Shown here: one piece after another, positions 1 through 10,242 of the stretch
Layout of the letters: each line of letters begins with the position of its first letter
How positions within the stretch are numbered: position 1 is the stretch's first letter
Assembly (NCBI GenBank): GCA_902595425.1
Contig: CACJPV010000011.1
Coordinates: forward strand, 1-34,128
Source: an uncultured Alphaproteobacteria bacterium
GTDB lineage: Bacteria > Pseudomonadota > Alphaproteobacteria > HIMB59 > GCA-002718135
Direction of reading: 5' to 3'
Length of the DNA stretch: 34,128 bases
Notes under the pieces: model-generated
Seen by the model: the letters and a program-made list of their open reading frames with translations, nothing else
Told to the model about the DNA's origin: nothing
The model's database searches: none
Made by a program: the position numbers and the translations under genes

Positions 1-2
1 TA

Positions 3-920
3 TCTGAAAATTCAGAAATGATAAAAATTTCATTAGAGGATAGAAAAGAAAAACTTTTAAGCGCAGAAAAAGACTTAGAGAGACTTTCTAAAGAAATTAT
101 TTTAAATGAAAAAAATAGAGATAACTTGCTAAGACAAAATGTTGAAAGAATAGAACTATACGAAATAGAATATGCGTCTGCAAAACAACTTATTGATAAA
201 GGTCTAAGTTCTAAATCAAAGTTAAGTTTAGCCTCCTTTAACCTTGCTAATGCTAAAGCTGATAGAGAAGATATTAAAATAAAATTTGAGTCAACGTTGG
301 CAAGTCTTGAAGCTCAGATAACAAATGTAAAATCGGTATTAAAAAATATCAAACTTGATATTAATAAAACGAGTATAAAAGCACCTTTTGACGGAATTAT
401 TTCTGAAAAAATGGTTGAGGAAACTGAATTTATTTCTGTTGGCACTCCATTATTCTCTATAATAGACTTAGATCCCATTAAAATTGAAGGATATTTATCT
501 GAGTTTGATGTAAACAAAGTTAGTGTTGGCACTAAAGCATTTATTGAAGATAGTAATGGTATTAAAAAAAATGGAATTATCTCATTTATATCTCCTTCTG
601 CTGAAACAAGCACTAGAACATTTGAAATTACTATTGAAGCTGATAATAAAGACCTATCATACAAAAGTGGAATAACTACTAAAATAGTTATTAAAGGATC
701 AGAGTTAAAAGCACATAAAATACCCCCATCAATTTTGACACTATTAGATGATGGAACAGTTGGAGTTAAAGCAGTTGATAACGACAATGTAGTTACTTTT
801 TATCCAACTAAGACAATAAAAGATACTATCGATGGAATGTGGGTATCTGGACTTCCTGAAAAAGTAAACTTAATTGTAAGTGGTCAAGAATATATTAGTT
901 TAGGTGACACAGTAAATTAA
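3..920 (+). CDS. RND efflux periplasmic adaptor subunit (HlyD/MFP family), 5' end outside window
   Basis: Membrane-fusion (adaptor) protein that would link an inner-membrane RND pump to an outer-membrane channel. The frame is open to the window edge, so the ATG at 18 is probably internal: family members are about 350-400 residues, and the membrane anchor and first half of the lipoyl domain are missing. What remains begins in a long charged coiled-coil hairpin (about the first 110 residues). The returning lipoyl half follows (KAPFDGIISEK, with the VGTPLFSIIDLDPI strand after it), then beta-barrel and membrane-proximal domains. The pump gene starts 5 bases after its stop, so the two are almost certainly co-transcribed. 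The substrate cannot be told from sequence. Confidence 0.9.
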   Translation, partial: SENSEMIKISLEDRKEKLLSAEKDLERLSKEIILNEKNRDNLLRQNVERIELYEIEYASAKQLIDKGLSSKSKLSLASFNLANAKADREDIKIKFESTLASLEAQITNVKSVLKNIKLDINKTSIKAPFDGIISEKMVEETEFISVGTPLFSIIDLDPIKIEGYLSEFDVNKVSVGTKAFIEDSNGIKKNGIISFISPSAETSTRTFEITIEADNKDLSYKSGITTKIVIKGSELKAHKIPPSILTLLDDGTVGVKAVDNDNVVTFYPTKTIKDTIDGMWVSGLPEKVNLIVSGQEYISLGDTVN

Positions 921-925
921 TTTTA

Positions 926-3900
926 ATGAAATTTAATATAATAGATTATGCAATTAGCCATTCCCGAGTTTTTATGGGGATTCTTATATTTGTAATATTC
1001 TCTGGTGCGTCGACATATATATCTATACCTAAAGAGTCGACTCCTGATGTAAGCATTCCTATTGTGTATATTTCACTTAATCAGAATGGGATATCTGCAC
1101 AAGATTCAGAAAGACTATTGGTCAAACCAATCGAGGATGAAGTAAAAACAGTTGAAGGTGTAAAGGAAGTTAGATCTACTGCATACTCAGGGGGTGGTAA
1201 TGTTCTATTGGAGTTTGATGCTGGTTTTGACTCAGATCAAGCAATGATAGATATTAGAGATAAAGTAGATAGAGCTAAAGGAGATCTGCCAAGCGAAGCG
1301 GATGAACCAACAGTAAATGAAGTAAATATTAGTACATTTCCTATAATTCAAATTTCATTAAGTGGTGATGTTCCAAACCGAACACTTCAGGATTTAGCTG
1401 ATACTTTACAAAATGATATTGAAACAATTCCAAGTGTATTAGAAGCTAAAATAGGAGGCAAAAGAAATGAACAGGTTGATATATTAATCAATCCCACAGC
1501 TGTCGAAAGTTATGGCATTAACCTTGAAAGCTTAATTAATATAGTAAGAGAAAATAATAAAATGGTTTCTGCAGGAGGTCAAGACACAGGTGATGGTAGT
1601 TTTGATATTAAGGTGCCAGGACTTTATGAGACAATTGAAGATATTTTAAATACTCCCGTAAAAACTGATGGCGATTCTGTTATAACATTTAGAGATATTG
1701 CTGAAATCAAAAGAACATTTGAAGATAGGCAATCTTATGCAAATGTTAATGGCTCAAAATCAATTACTATCGATGTTTCAAAAAGAATTGGTGAAAATAT
1801 AATTAATACTATTGATGAAGTAAAAAGGGTAACCTCAATTACATCAAAAAGTTTTCCAGACAATGTAGAAATTTCCTTTGGCAGTGATCAATCAAAGGGC
1901 ATTAAAACTATGTTAAATAGTCTTCAGAACAATGTTATAGCAGCGATCATACTCGTTTTAATTATTATACTTGGTGCTCTTGGTGTTAGATCTGGTTTAC
2001 TGGTTGGAGTCTCTATACCAGGATCATTTTTATCTGGTTTATTGGCCCTTTCCATTATGGGTTTTACTATTAACATTGTTGTTCTTTTTGCATTGATACT
2101 ATCTGTTGGGCTCTTGGTTGATGGTGCAATCGTTGTAGTTGAATATGCTGATAGAAAAATGAAAGAAGGATTAAGTGTAAAAGATGCTTTTGCTAATGCT
2201 TCAAAAAAAATGTCCTTACCAATTATTTCATCAACAGCGACAACCCTAGCAGCCTTTATTCCTCTTATATTCTGGCCAGGTTTAGCAGGTGAATTTATGA
2301 AATATCTTCCAATTACATTAATATGCGTTCTAATATCTTCATTATTTATGGCTTTATTATTTGTTCCTGTTTTAGGTTCAATTCTAAATACTGTATCAAG
2401 AATTTTACTTCAATTTATTATACCTCTATTAGCGTTATTAATCTTTTTTAATATTTTAACGTTTGGAATTGAAAAATTAGATTTTGAAAACTTTGGTTTG
2501 TTTATAACAATTAGTAAGTATTTATTAAGCTTTGCCTTATTTATTTTTGTTTTTATTAAAATTATTCCAAGAGTTTATAAAATTTCTGAAAATGTAAATT
2601 CAACAGATAAATTAGTTTCTGGTAATGCAAAAATACTCTCTTCGGAATCAAACGAACCTGTTTTAAATGTAACTGGCTTTGTTGGTATATATGCTAAAAT
2701 ATTAAATTTTTTATTAAATCATCCTCTAAAAGTTATTATTAGTGCCATATCAATTTTGATTACCGTTAACTTTACCTATACAAAAGTTGGAGAAGGTGTT
2801 GAATTTTTTCCTGATGTCGAGCCAGATCTAGCTAAAATTGTTGTGTTTGCAAGAGGAAATCTTTCTGTTGAAGAAAAAAAAGATTATGTGGCAAGGGTTG
2901 AAAATATTATTATGAAAATTCAGTCAGAAAGAAAAGAGTTTAAAAATATTTATTCATTAAGTGGAAATGTAAGTGAACAATCAGAGGCATCAGAAGATTT
3001 TATTGGTTCAATTAGTTTAGAATATACTGATTGGGATAAAAGAAGAAAATCCAAAGTAATTCTTGCAGAAATTTTGAATGCAACAAACAGTATTAATGGC
3101 ATCAAAGTAGAATCAAGAGAGCAGCAAGGTGGCCCTGGTGAAGGAAAGCCAATTAATATTAAATTAACTAGTGATAATAAAAAGCTTTTGATTGAAGAAG
3201 GAATTAAACTAAAAAAATTTATGGATAATTACCCAAAATTGATGAATGTTGAAGATAACCTGCCTGCCCCAGGCATAGAATGGGAAATAAATGTTGATAG
3301 AAAACAAGCATCTAAGTTTGGTGCAAACATTACATCAATAGGAAATGTTATAAAACTTGCAACGAATGGTCTCAAACTTGGTGAATACAGGCCAGATGAT
3401 AGTAATGAGAGTATACCTCTATATTTACGATATCCAAATGAAGGAAGAACGCTGGATAGAATTGATAATTTAAGAGTTTCTACTTCCAATGGATTAGTTC
3501 CAATATCAAATTTTGTAGATATTGTGCCTAACAATAGAACTGGCAATATAATTAGAGTAAACTCTAAAAATGCAATCAATATTCAAGCTGATGTTGAACC
3601 TGGGGTTTATCCAGATGCCAAAGTTAAAGAACTTGAATATGTTTTAGGGATCACTGATAATGCCCCATCTTGGAGAGGCAGAACATTAGATTTACCACGT
3701 TATGATCTAAATAATGAAATTAGAGCAGAGTTAATTGGTGAAAACGAAGATCAGAAACAAGCTCAAGAATTTTTAACCAAAGCATTTGGAGTTGCTCTTT
3801 TTTTAATGTTAATGATTTTACTTTTACAATTTAACAGTTTTTATAGTGCATTTTTAATACTATTTGCGGTAGTGATGTCTACAGCAGGTGTCTTTATTGG

Positions 3901-4321
3901 GTTAATGGTTACTTCTCAGCCCTTTGGAATAGTAATGTCTGGAGTTGGTGTAATTGCTCTTGCTGGAATAGTTGTTAATAATAATATCATATTAATTGAT
4001 ACTTTTAATTTTTTAAAAACAAAAACATCAAATATTAGAGAGGCAATAATCAAAACTGGCGCTCAAAGATTAAGACCAGTTTTGCTGACAACAACCACAA
4101 CTGTTCTAGGCTTGCTGCCAATGGTAACTATGACTAATATTGATTTTGTAACAAGAGAAGTGACTAGAGGATCCCCAGATACACAATGGTGGGTACAATT
4201 ATCAACAGCAATTGTTTTTGGATTAATTTTTGCAACTGTCCTAACTTTAGTTGTAACTCCTTCAGCGTTAATGTTGAAAGAAAATGTTGTAAATTGGTAT
4301 AGAAAAAAAGTTAATTCTTAA
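926..4321 (+). CDS. RND-family efflux transporter permease (AcrB/HAE-like)
   Basis: Proton-driven inner-membrane efflux pump, 1131 residues against about 1,030-1,050 for AcrB. It shows the RND plan: an N-terminal helix (about 12-32), a first large periplasmic loop (33-330), a membrane block, a second periplasmic loop and a C-terminal membrane block. The TM4 proton-relay segment reads GLLVDGAIVVVEYADR (Asp399); the second Asp of the AcrB pair is Gly400. The TM10 segment carries VVNNN in the region where AcrB has its relay lysine. Two extra hydrophobic stretches (about 493-517 and 523-549) lie between the expected TM6 and TM7 (see findings). It is paired with the adaptor gene 5 bases upstream. 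The 3' end overlaps the convergent pssA by 11 bases. The family is certain; the substrate is unknown. Confidence 0.93.
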   Translation: MKFNIIDYAISHSRVFMGILIFVIFSGASTYISIPKESTPDVSIPIVYISLNQNGISAQDSERLLVKPIEDEVKTVEGVKEVRSTAYSGGGNVLLEFDAGFDSDQAMIDIRDKVDRAKGDLPSEADEPTVNEVNISTFPIIQISLSGDVPNRTLQDLADTLQNDIETIPSVLEAKIGGKRNEQVDILINPTAVESYGINLESLINIVRENNKMVSAGGQDTGDGSFDIKVPGLYETIEDILNTPVKTDGDSVITFRDIAEIKRTFEDRQSYANVNGSKSITIDVSKRIGENIINTIDEVKRVTSITSKSFPDNVEISFGSDQSKGIKTMLNSLQNNVIAAIILVLIIILGALGVRSGLLVGVSIPGSFLSGLLALSIMGFTINIVVLFALILSVGLLVDGAIVVVEYADRKMKEGLSVKDAFANASKKMSLPIISSTATTLAAFIPLIFWPGLAGEFMKYLPITLICVLISSLFMALLFVPVLGSILNTVSRILLQFIIPLLALLIFFNILTFGIEKLDFENFGLFITISKYLLSFALFIFVFIKIIPRVYKISENVNSTDKLVSGNAKILSSESNEPVLNVTGFVGIYAKILNFLLNHPLKVIISAISILITVNFTYTKVGEGVEFFPDVEPDLAKIVVFARGNLSVEEKKDYVARVENIIMKIQSERKEFKNIYSLSGNVSEQSEASEDFIGSISLEYTDWDKRRKSKVILAEILNATNSINGIKVESREQQGGPGEGKPINIKLTSDNKKLLIEEGIKLKKFMDNYPKLMNVEDNLPAPGIEWEINVDRKQASKFGANITSIGNVIKLATNGLKLGEYRPDDSNESIPLYLRYPNEGRTLDRIDNLRVSTSNGLVPISNFVDIVPNNRTGNIIRVNSKNAINIQADVEPGVYPDAKVKELEYVLGITDNAPSWRGRTLDLPRYDLNNEIRAELIGENEDQKQAQEFLTKAFGVALFLMLMILLLQFNSFYSAFLILFAVVMSTAGVFIGLMVTSQPFGIVMSGVGVIALAGIVVNNNIILIDTFNFLKTKTSNIREAIIKTGAQRLRPVLLTTTTTVLGLLPMVTMTNIDFVTREVTRGSPDTQWWVQLSTAIVFGLIFATVLTLVVTPSALMLKENVVNWYRKKVNS

Positions 4322-5036
4322 TATTTCTACTTCGTATAATTGTATAAAATACTGATATTAAATATGCAACAATAACACAAATTAGTGTAATCCAGATTCT
4401 TGAAATTAAAGCTACGCAAACTAAAACAAATATTAGAAATATCCATGTTTTATACTTTGGGTTTATTTTTATTTTTTTAATTGAAATAGTTGGTATTTTG
4501 CTAATCATCATAAAACCTATTATAATTGTTGTAATTAAGTTAAAATAATCGTTTTTAAGAAGATCTATCTGAAATTCAAAATAAATAAAAAGAGGTAAAA
4601 GTATTAACCCAGCAGCAGCAGGTGAGGGCACTCCAGTAAAATACTCATTATTATCTATTGGTTTATTTGTTATATAAATATCAGCAGTAAATCTTGCTAA
4701 ACGAAGTGCACTACATATAACAAAAAATAATGTCGCCCCCCAACCAAGTGATCCTAAAGTATTAGTGGACCACAAATAAATAAGAAAACTTGGTGCAACT
4801 CCAAAGGATACAAAATCACTTAAAGAATCAAGTTCTGCTCCAAAATTTGATCCACTTTTTAATTTTCTTGCAAACCAACCATCAAAAAAATCAAATACTG
4901 TGGCTAATAAAATTAAATATATTGCAATTTCCCACTCACCATTTAATGAAAAACTAATAGAAGTAAATCCACTACTTAAGGAAAGAAGAGTAATAAAGTT
5001 TGGCACATATTTACTTATGATATTTTGATCACTCAT
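4311..5036 (-). CDS. pssA: CDP-diacylglycerol--serine O-phosphatidyltransferase
   Basis: Makes phosphatidylserine from CDP-diacylglycerol and L-serine, the step before decarboxylation to phosphatidylethanolamine. It is a 241-residue integral membrane protein with several hydrophobic helices. The CDP-alcohol phosphotransferase signature D-x2-D-G-x2-A-R-x8-G-x3-D-x3-D is complete: Asp49, Asp52-Gly53, Ala56-Arg57, Gly66, Asp70 and Asp74. The start codon overlaps the psd stop in an ATGA (5033-5036), so translation is probably coupled. Finding psd directly upstream supports the phosphatidylserine-specific assignment over other CDP-alcohol transferases. The 3' end runs 11 bases into the convergent RND pump gene. 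Confidence 0.95.
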   Translation of the reverse strand: MSDQNIISKYVPNFITLLSLSSGFTSISFSLNGEWEIAIYLILLATVFDFFDGWFARKLKSGSNFGAELDSLSDFVSFGVAPSFLIYLWSTNTLGSLGWGATLFFVICSALRLARFTADIYITNKPIDNNEYFTGVPSPAAAGLILLPLFIYFEFQIDLLKNDYFNLITTIIIGFMMISKIPTISIKKIKINPKYKTWIFLIFVLVCVALISRIWITLICVIVAYLISVFYTIIRSRNIKN

Positions 5037-5701
5037 ATTAATTTTGCATTATTAATTTTAAGTATGTTTTTGGGATTGGAAATAATTGTTTCACCCCCCA
5101 CTACTCTTTGACCTTTTGCAACCATAATATCATAATTTTCGGGAAGATATAGATCAACTCTACTTCCAAACTTTATGATTCCAATTCTATTTCCTTTTTC
5201 AACTTCTTGATTTACTTTTAAATTACAAATAATACGCCTAGCAATTAAGCCAGCTATTTGCACAATATAAAAATTATCATTATTTCTTTTAACAGAAATG
5301 ATATTTCGTTCATTTTCCTTACTAGACTTATCTAAAGTAGCATTAATAAATTTACCAGGAATATAATGTATTGAATGTATTAAGCCTTTTGTAGGCATTC
5401 TATTAACATGCACATCAAAAACACTTAAAAAAATACTTATCTTTCTATATGTATTTTGATCTTTATTATCCTCAAGTGGATTTTTTTCAGTACCAATATA
5501 AGTTACAACTCCGTCAGCTGGTGAAACAACAACTTCATCAGTTGGCACAGTTCTTATGGGATCTCTAAAGAAATAAAAAATATATGCTGACAAAATAGCT
5601 AAAAAAATACCTAAAATTGTATAGAAAGGGATAACGATAATCGTTATTAAACAACTAATAACAAAATAAACCCAACCTTCGTTATGAATTCTTAATTGCA
5701 T
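5033..5701 (-). CDS. psd: Phosphatidylserine decarboxylase proenzyme (short form)
   Basis: Converts phosphatidylserine to phosphatidylethanolamine. It is a pyruvoyl enzyme made by self-cleavage. The 222-residue form is the short type common in alphaproteobacteria, with an N-terminal membrane hairpin (about 11-45). Visible motifs are SPADG (60-64), FDVHVNR (95-101, with the conserved His98) and the cleavage site FGSRVD, where Gly179-Ser180 would be cut and Ser180 would become the pyruvoyl group. It is first gene of a psd-pssA pair. The divergent LOG-family gene starts only 24 bases away, so the promoters of both genes must be very short or lie inside the neighbouring coding sequence. Confidence 0.95.
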   Translation of the reverse strand: MQLRIHNEGWVYFVISCLITIIVIPFYTILGIFLAILSAYIFYFFRDPIRTVPTDEVVVSPADGVVTYIGTEKNPLEDNKDQNTYRKISIFLSVFDVHVNRMPTKGLIHSIHYIPGKFINATLDKSSKENERNIISVKRNNDNFYIVQIAGLIARRIICNLKVNQEVEKGNRIGIIKFGSRVDLYLPENYDIMVAKGQRVVGGETIISNPKNILKINNAKLI

Positions 5702-5725
5702 ATAAAAAGGAGCTAATACATAATA

Positions 5726-6277
5726 ATGAAAATAAAATCTCTAACAATTTACTGCTCAGCATCACAAAAAATAGATAAAAAATTCTTCAAATTAGCTAGG
5801 GAAACTGGAGAAATAATTTCAAACTATAAATTTAAAGTAGTTTATGGTGGTGGAAATGTTGGTCTTATGGGTGAAATTGCTAATACTTTAATCAAATTAA
5901 ATAAAGACATTATTGGAATAATTCCAAAATTTTTAATAAATAAAGAAAAATTAAATTTAAAATTAAAAAATTTGAGAGTGGTTAATAATATGACAAAACG
6001 TAAAGAGCTATTATTTAAATTGGGTGATGCTTTTTTAATATTGCCAGGCGGCACTGGAACTCTAGAGGAAGTGGCAGAAGTACTTTCTTGGAAAATTCTT
6101 AAATTACATAATAAGCCAATAATTTTTTTAAATTTTGAAAATTATTGGTCTCCTTTACTAAAACAATTTGAAAAAATGATCAAAAATGAATTTGGAAATA
6201 AAAATTTACAAAATCAATATCAAGTAATAAAGAAGCCCAAAGAATTAAAAAAAATACTTAAATTATGGTCAAATTAG
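5726..6277 (+). CDS. LOG-family protein (cytokinin riboside 5'-monophosphate phosphoribohydrolase type)
   Basis: Member of the lysine-decarboxylase-like Rossmann-fold LOG family. Characterised relatives hydrolyse nucleoside 5'-monophosphates to a free base and ribose 5-phosphate, including cytokinin nucleotides. Both signatures are present: GGGNVGLMG (41-49) and PGGTGTLEE (107-115), the latter holding the nucleotide-binding and catalytic Glu residues. At 183 residues it has the normal length. An AAGGAG purine run (5707-5712) lies upstream but sits 13 bases from the ATG, which is long for a Shine-Dalgarno site. The physiological substrate in this organism is unknown, and older annotations as lysine decarboxylase should not be trusted. 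Confidence 0.9.
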   Translation: MKIKSLTIYCSASQKIDKKFFKLARETGEIISNYKFKVVYGGGNVGLMGEIANTLIKLNKDIIGIIPKFLINKEKLNLKLKNLRVVNNMTKRKELLFKLGDAFLILPGGTGTLEEVAEVLSWKILKLHNKPIIFLNFENYWSPLLKQFEKMIKNEFGNKNLQNQYQVIKKPKELKKILKLWSN

Positions 6278-6324
6278 TTATGGCAAGCATATGTCAATAT
6301 TCACAATATAAAGGTAATTAAATT

Positions 6325-7542
6325 ATGGAAAAAATTAAAGTAAAAAATCCTGTCGTTGAAATGGATGGAGATGAAATGACAAGAATTATTTGGGAGTTTA
6401 TCAAAGATAAACTAATTCTTCCATATATTGATATTGATATAAAATATTATGATTTAGGGATGCAAAATAGAGATAGTTCTGAAGATCAAATTACTATTGA
6501 CTCTGCTGAAGCTGTTAAAAAGTATGGTGTAGGAATCAAATGCGCAACAATTACCCCAGATGAAGATAGGGTTAAAGAATTTAATTTAAAAAAAATGTGG
6601 CGTTCTCCAAATGGAACAATAAGAAATATTTTAGGTGGAACTATTTTTAGACAACCTATTATTTGTAAAAATGTTCCTAGGATTGTGACTAATTGGAACA
6701 AGCCGATAGTTGTAGCAAGACATGCTTTTGGCGATCAATATAGGGCGACCGATACACTTATTTCAAAACCAGGTAAATTGAAAATGGTTTTTGAACCAAC
6801 AGATGGCACGGAGGGGTTTGAAAAAGAAGTATTTAACTTTGAAAGAAAAGGAATAGCACTATCAATGTATAATCTTGATCAATCAATTATTGATTTTGCC
6901 AGGGCTTGTTTTAATTACGGACTTAATCTTGGCTGGCCTGTTTATTTATCTACAAAAAACACTATTTTAAAAGTTTATGATGGAAGATTTAAAGATTTAT
7001 TTGAAAATGTTTTCCAAAATGAATTTGCAGATAAATTTAATGATAAAAATATAGTTTATGAACATAGATTAATAGATGACATGGTTGCTACAGCTCTAAA
7101 ATGGGAAGGTAACTTTATTTGGGCATGTAAAAATTATGATGGTGACGTTCAATCTGACTCTGTCGCTCAAGGTTATGGATCTCTGGGATTAATGACAAGT
7201 GTTCTTATGACACCAGATGGAAAAACTATAGAGGCTGAAGCTGCTCATGGAACAGTAACAAGACATTTTAGAAATCATCAAAAAGGTTTAGAAACTTCAA
7301 CAAATCCAATTGCTTCTATTTTTGCTTGGTCAAGAGGCTTACATTTCAGAGGAAAATTTGATGATAATGAACGTTTAATGAATTTTTCAAAAAAACTGGA
7401 AGAAACATGCATCAAAACTGTTGAGTCTGGCAAAATGACAAAAGATCTAGCAATTTTGATTAGCCAGGATCAAAAATGGTTAAACACTGAAGATTTCTTA
7501 AATACTTTAAAAGATAACCTGGAGAGAAAATTAGAAACTTAA
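6325..7542 (+). CDS. icd: NADP-dependent isocitrate dehydrogenase (eukaryote-like homodimeric type)
   Basis: TCA-cycle enzyme that oxidatively decarboxylates isocitrate to 2-oxoglutarate with reduction of NADP+. At 405 residues it matches the type II/eukaryote-like family found in many alphaproteobacteria, not the E. coli type. Diagnostic segments are [13 protein letters not shown] near the N-terminus, [11 protein letters not shown] with the substrate-binding Ser and Asn, the metal-binding stretch [20 protein letters not shown], and [10 protein letters not shown] in the coenzyme site. The last 12 bases overlap the convergent alaS. The 47-base gap upstream has no convincing promoter, although an AAAGG lies 11 bases before the ATG. 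Confidence 0.97.
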   Translation: MEKIKVKNPVVEMDGDEMTRIIWEFIKDKLILPYIDIDIKYYDLGMQNRDSSEDQITIDSAEAVKKYGVGIKCATITPDEDRVKEFNLKKMWRSPNGTIRNILGGTIFRQPIICKNVPRIVTNWNKPIVVARHAFGDQYRATDTLISKPGKLKMVFEPTDGTEGFEKEVFNFERKGIALSMYNLDQSIIDFARACFNYGLNLGWPVYLSTKNTILKVYDGRFKDLFENVFQNEFADKFNDKNIVYEHRLIDDMVATALKWEGNFIWACKNYDGDVQSDSVAQGYGSLGLMTSVLMTPDGKTIEAEAAHGTVTRHFRNHQKGLETSTNPIASIFAWSRGLHFRGKFDDNERLMNFSKKLEETCIKTVESGKMTKDLAILISQDQKWLNTEDFLNTLKDNLERKLET

Positions 7543-10203
7543 ATAAGATTTAATTTTTTCAATAGCATGGTCAATATTATCTAAACTTGCTCCTCCAGCC
7601 TGTGCCATATCTTTTCGACCTCCACCCCCCTTGCCTCCTAAGATTTTTGATACTTCTTGAATAACTGTAACTGAGTCAAAATGAGATGTTAAGTCTTCAG
7701 TAACACCAAGGACAATAGATAATTTTTCACTATTATGTGAAATTATTATAGATACACATTTTTGTTGATATTTGTTTTTTTGATCATCAACAAATTGTTT
7801 TAAAAATTTAGTTGGATAATTTTCAGCTACTAAATATACAAAATTTATATCATTGATTAGTTCCACAATTATATTTTGTGAAGAAGTTTCTTTATTTCTA
7901 TTTTGCTTCTTTTGGTCTAATAGTTTTTTTAATTCTTTTATATTATTTGTTAAATCACTATTCCGATCATAAACATAATTAAAATTTTTATCAAAATCTT
8001 TTAACTCATCTATTAGCATTGAAATTTTGTCCATGTTTTCTTTTAATATTTTATTACCCAACTGCATTTTTTCTTTAATGTACTGGTCAACTGCAATATT
8101 TGTTAGAGCTTCTATTCTTCTTATGCCAGAGGCTACACTAGATTGATTAATAATTTTAAAATTTAAAATATCACCAGTTTGATCAACATGTGTGCCACCA
8201 CATAATTCTTTTGAAAATATTTTATTATCCTCAATTGTTCCCATTGACACAACACGAACCTCGTCATCATACTTTTCTCCAAAAAGGGCTGTTGCTCCTT
8301 CATCTATTGCCTTTTGATGATCAATAGTCTTAATTTCTATTTGTGAGTTGGCTTTTATTTCTTTTTTTACAAAATTTTCTATTTTTATAATATTTTCTGA
8401 GCTTATTGGTTCATTGTGACTGAAATCAAATCTTAATTTTTCACTATTAACCAATGAGCCTTTTTGCGAAACATGATTTCCAAGAATTTTTCTAAGTGAA
8501 GCATGAAGTAAATGAGTTGAGGAATGATTACATTTTATTAATTGTCTTTTATTTGAGTCAATTGTAGCTGTTATTTTATCGCCAGTTTTAAATTTCCCAG
8601 CTTTAACCTTACCATAATGCAGAAAAAAAGAACCGAATAATTTGGTAGTATCAGTTACTTCAAAAATATTGTTTTCTAATATTATTGTACCTTTGTCCCC
8701 TACTTGACCACCACTTTCACCGTAAAAAGGCGTCTGATTTAAAATAATAATCCCTTCATCAGCTTCTTTTAGTAGATCAGTTTTTATATCACTCTTAACT
8801 ATAGAAATAATTTCACTCTCAGACTCAGTTTGCTCATACCCTAAAAATTCAGTCGAGCTTAAATTCTCAGTAATTTTAAACCAGTTTTGTTGATCTGCTT
8901 GATCGCCTGTTCCTTTCCAGTTTTTACGTGCTCTTTCTTTTTGTTCTTTCATCATTTGATTGAAAGTTTCAACATCAACTTCAATATTTTTTGATTTAAT
9001 ATAATCTTGCGTTAAATCTAATGGGAAGCCATAGGTATCATATAACTTAAATGCGATTTTACCATCTAGTTTATTTGAAGATAAAGAGATTTCATCTTCT
9101 AAAATTTTTAGACCTTTTGCTACAGTCTCCTTAAATTTAGTTTCCTCATTAATAAAGGTATTAGTTATTAAATCTTCAGCTCTAATCAATTCAGGGTATG
9201 CAGTTTTAAAAATATCTAATAATGTTGGCAAAATTTTATCAAATACTGGATCTTTATTTCCTAGAGTATGAGCATGTCTCATCCCTCTTCTCATTATTCT
9301 TCTTAAAACGTAACCTCTGCCTTCATTAGAGGGTGTCACGCCATCGGCAATTAAAAAAGATGAAGATCTTAAATGATCAGCTATAACTCTATGGCTTGGG
9401 CTATTTAAAAGACTTTCATCATTTAATAAATCCCTAGACTTATTAATTAAAGGAGTAAACAAATCTGTACTATAATTATCATTAGTCTTATTTAATAAAG
9501 CTGAGATTCTTTCCAAACCCATACCAGTATCAATAGAAGGTTTTGGAAGATTAATTCTTTCAGATGAAGTTATTTGTTCAAATTGCATAAACACAAGGTT
9601 CCAAATTTCAATAAACCTATCACCATCTTCATCTGGACTGCCTGGTGGTCCACCTGCATATTTATCTCCATGGTCATAAAAAATTTCCGAACATGGTCCA
9701 CAAGGACCTATATCACCCATCGACCAAAAATTATCAGATGTACTTATTTTAATTATCTTTTCGTCACTTAATCCAGTAATTTTCTTCCAAAAATTATACG
9801 CATCCTCATCTTCACTAAAAACTGTGACTAATAATTTTTCTTTTTCTATTTTAAATTCTTTAGTAATCAAGTTCCAAGCAAATTCTATAGCCTGATCCTT
9901 AAAGTAATCTCCAAAGGAAAAATTACCTAACATTTCAAAAAAAGTGTGGTGTCTTGCGGTATAACCTACGTTTTCTAAATCATTGTGTTTACCTCCCGCT
10001 CTTACACATTTCTGTGAGGTAACGGCACGATTATAATCTCTTTTTTCTTTTCCAGTAAAAATATTTTTAAATTGAACCATTCCTGAATTCGCAAACATTA
10101 GCGTTGGATCATTGTGAGGAACTAATGGACTAGAATGGACTATTTCGTGACCATTCTTTTTAAAATAATTCAAAAAAGTAGATCTAATTTCACTAGAATT
10201 CAT
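7531..10203 (-). CDS. alaS: Alanyl-tRNA synthetase
   Basis: Charges tRNA-Ala. It is 890 residues, close to the usual 870-890. The N-terminal class II catalytic core begins [15 protein letters not shown] and contains [15 protein letters not shown]. The editing domain carries [16 protein letters not shown], with the HxxxH zinc ligands, and CGGTHV. The C-terminal dimerisation/C-Ala domain ends with the glycine-rich [16 protein letters not shown]. The ATG at 10203 fits the family N-terminus. There is no Shine-Dalgarno sequence: only two bases separate the ATG from an inverted repeat holding a perfect TATAAT, so the transcript is probably leaderless. It lies downstream of recA but behind a strong terminator. 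Confidence 0.98.
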   Translation of the reverse strand: MNSSEIRSTFLNYFKKNGHEIVHSSPLVPHNDPTLMFANSGMVQFKNIFTGKEKRDYNRAVTSQKCVRAGGKHNDLENVGYTARHHTFFEMLGNFSFGDYFKDQAIEFAWNLITKEFKIEKEKLLVTVFSEDEDAYNFWKKITGLSDEKIIKISTSDNFWSMGDIGPCGPCSEIFYDHGDKYAGGPPGSPDEDGDRFIEIWNLVFMQFEQITSSERINLPKPSIDTGMGLERISALLNKTNDNYSTDLFTPLINKSRDLLNDESLLNSPSHRVIADHLRSSSFLIADGVTPSNEGRGYVLRRIMRRGMRHAHTLGNKDPVFDKILPTLLDIFKTAYPELIRAEDLITNTFINEETKFKETVAKGLKILEDEISLSSNKLDGKIAFKLYDTYGFPLDLTQDYIKSKNIEVDVETFNQMMKEQKERARKNWKGTGDQADQQNWFKITENLSSTEFLGYEQTESESEIISIVKSDIKTDLLKEADEGIIILNQTPFYGESGGQVGDKGTIILENNIFEVTDTTKLFGSFFLHYGKVKAGKFKTGDKITATIDSNKRQLIKCNHSSTHLLHASLRKILGNHVSQKGSLVNSEKLRFDFSHNEPISSENIIKIENFVKKEIKANSQIEIKTIDHQKAIDEGATALFGEKYDDEVRVVSMGTIEDNKIFSKELCGGTHVDQTGDILNFKIINQSSVASGIRRIEALTNIAVDQYIKEKMQLGNKILKENMDKISMLIDELKDFDKNFNYVYDRNSDLTNNIKELKKLLDQKKQNRNKETSSQNIIVELINDINFVYLVAENYPTKFLKQFVDDQKNKYQQKCVSIIISHNSEKLSIVLGVTEDLTSHFDSVTVIQEVSKILGGKGGGGRKDMAQAGGASLDNIDHAIEKIKSYLSF

Positions 10204-10238
10204 GGTGACGTATTATAACGTCAATTTTATTATGTCTA
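10201..10238 (-). promoter_or_regulatory. Predicted alaS promoter with inverted repeat bracketing the -10 box
   Basis: Read on the minus strand, a perfect TATAAT (10217-10212) is flanked exactly by 6-base inverted arms TGACGT and ACGTCA (whole element 10206-10223). The end of the element is two bases before the alaS ATG. A weaker -35 candidate, TAGACA, lies 15 bases upstream (10238-10233). A start about 7 bases below the -10 box would fall at or within two bases of the ATG, giving a leaderless mRNA. The symmetry around the -10 suggests an operator for a dimeric regulator; which protein binds is unknown. Confidence 0.6.
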
Positions 10239-10242
10239 ACAC

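Noticed and set aside
314..787. Minus-strand open frame of 157 codons inside the adaptor gene
   Set aside because: Antisense to a well-conserved adaptor domain; its composition is the hydrophobic shadow expected from the reverse complement.
9574..9771. Plus-strand open frame of 65 codons inside alaS
   Set aside because: It mirrors conserved alaS codons on the other strand, has no recognisable family and no translation signal.
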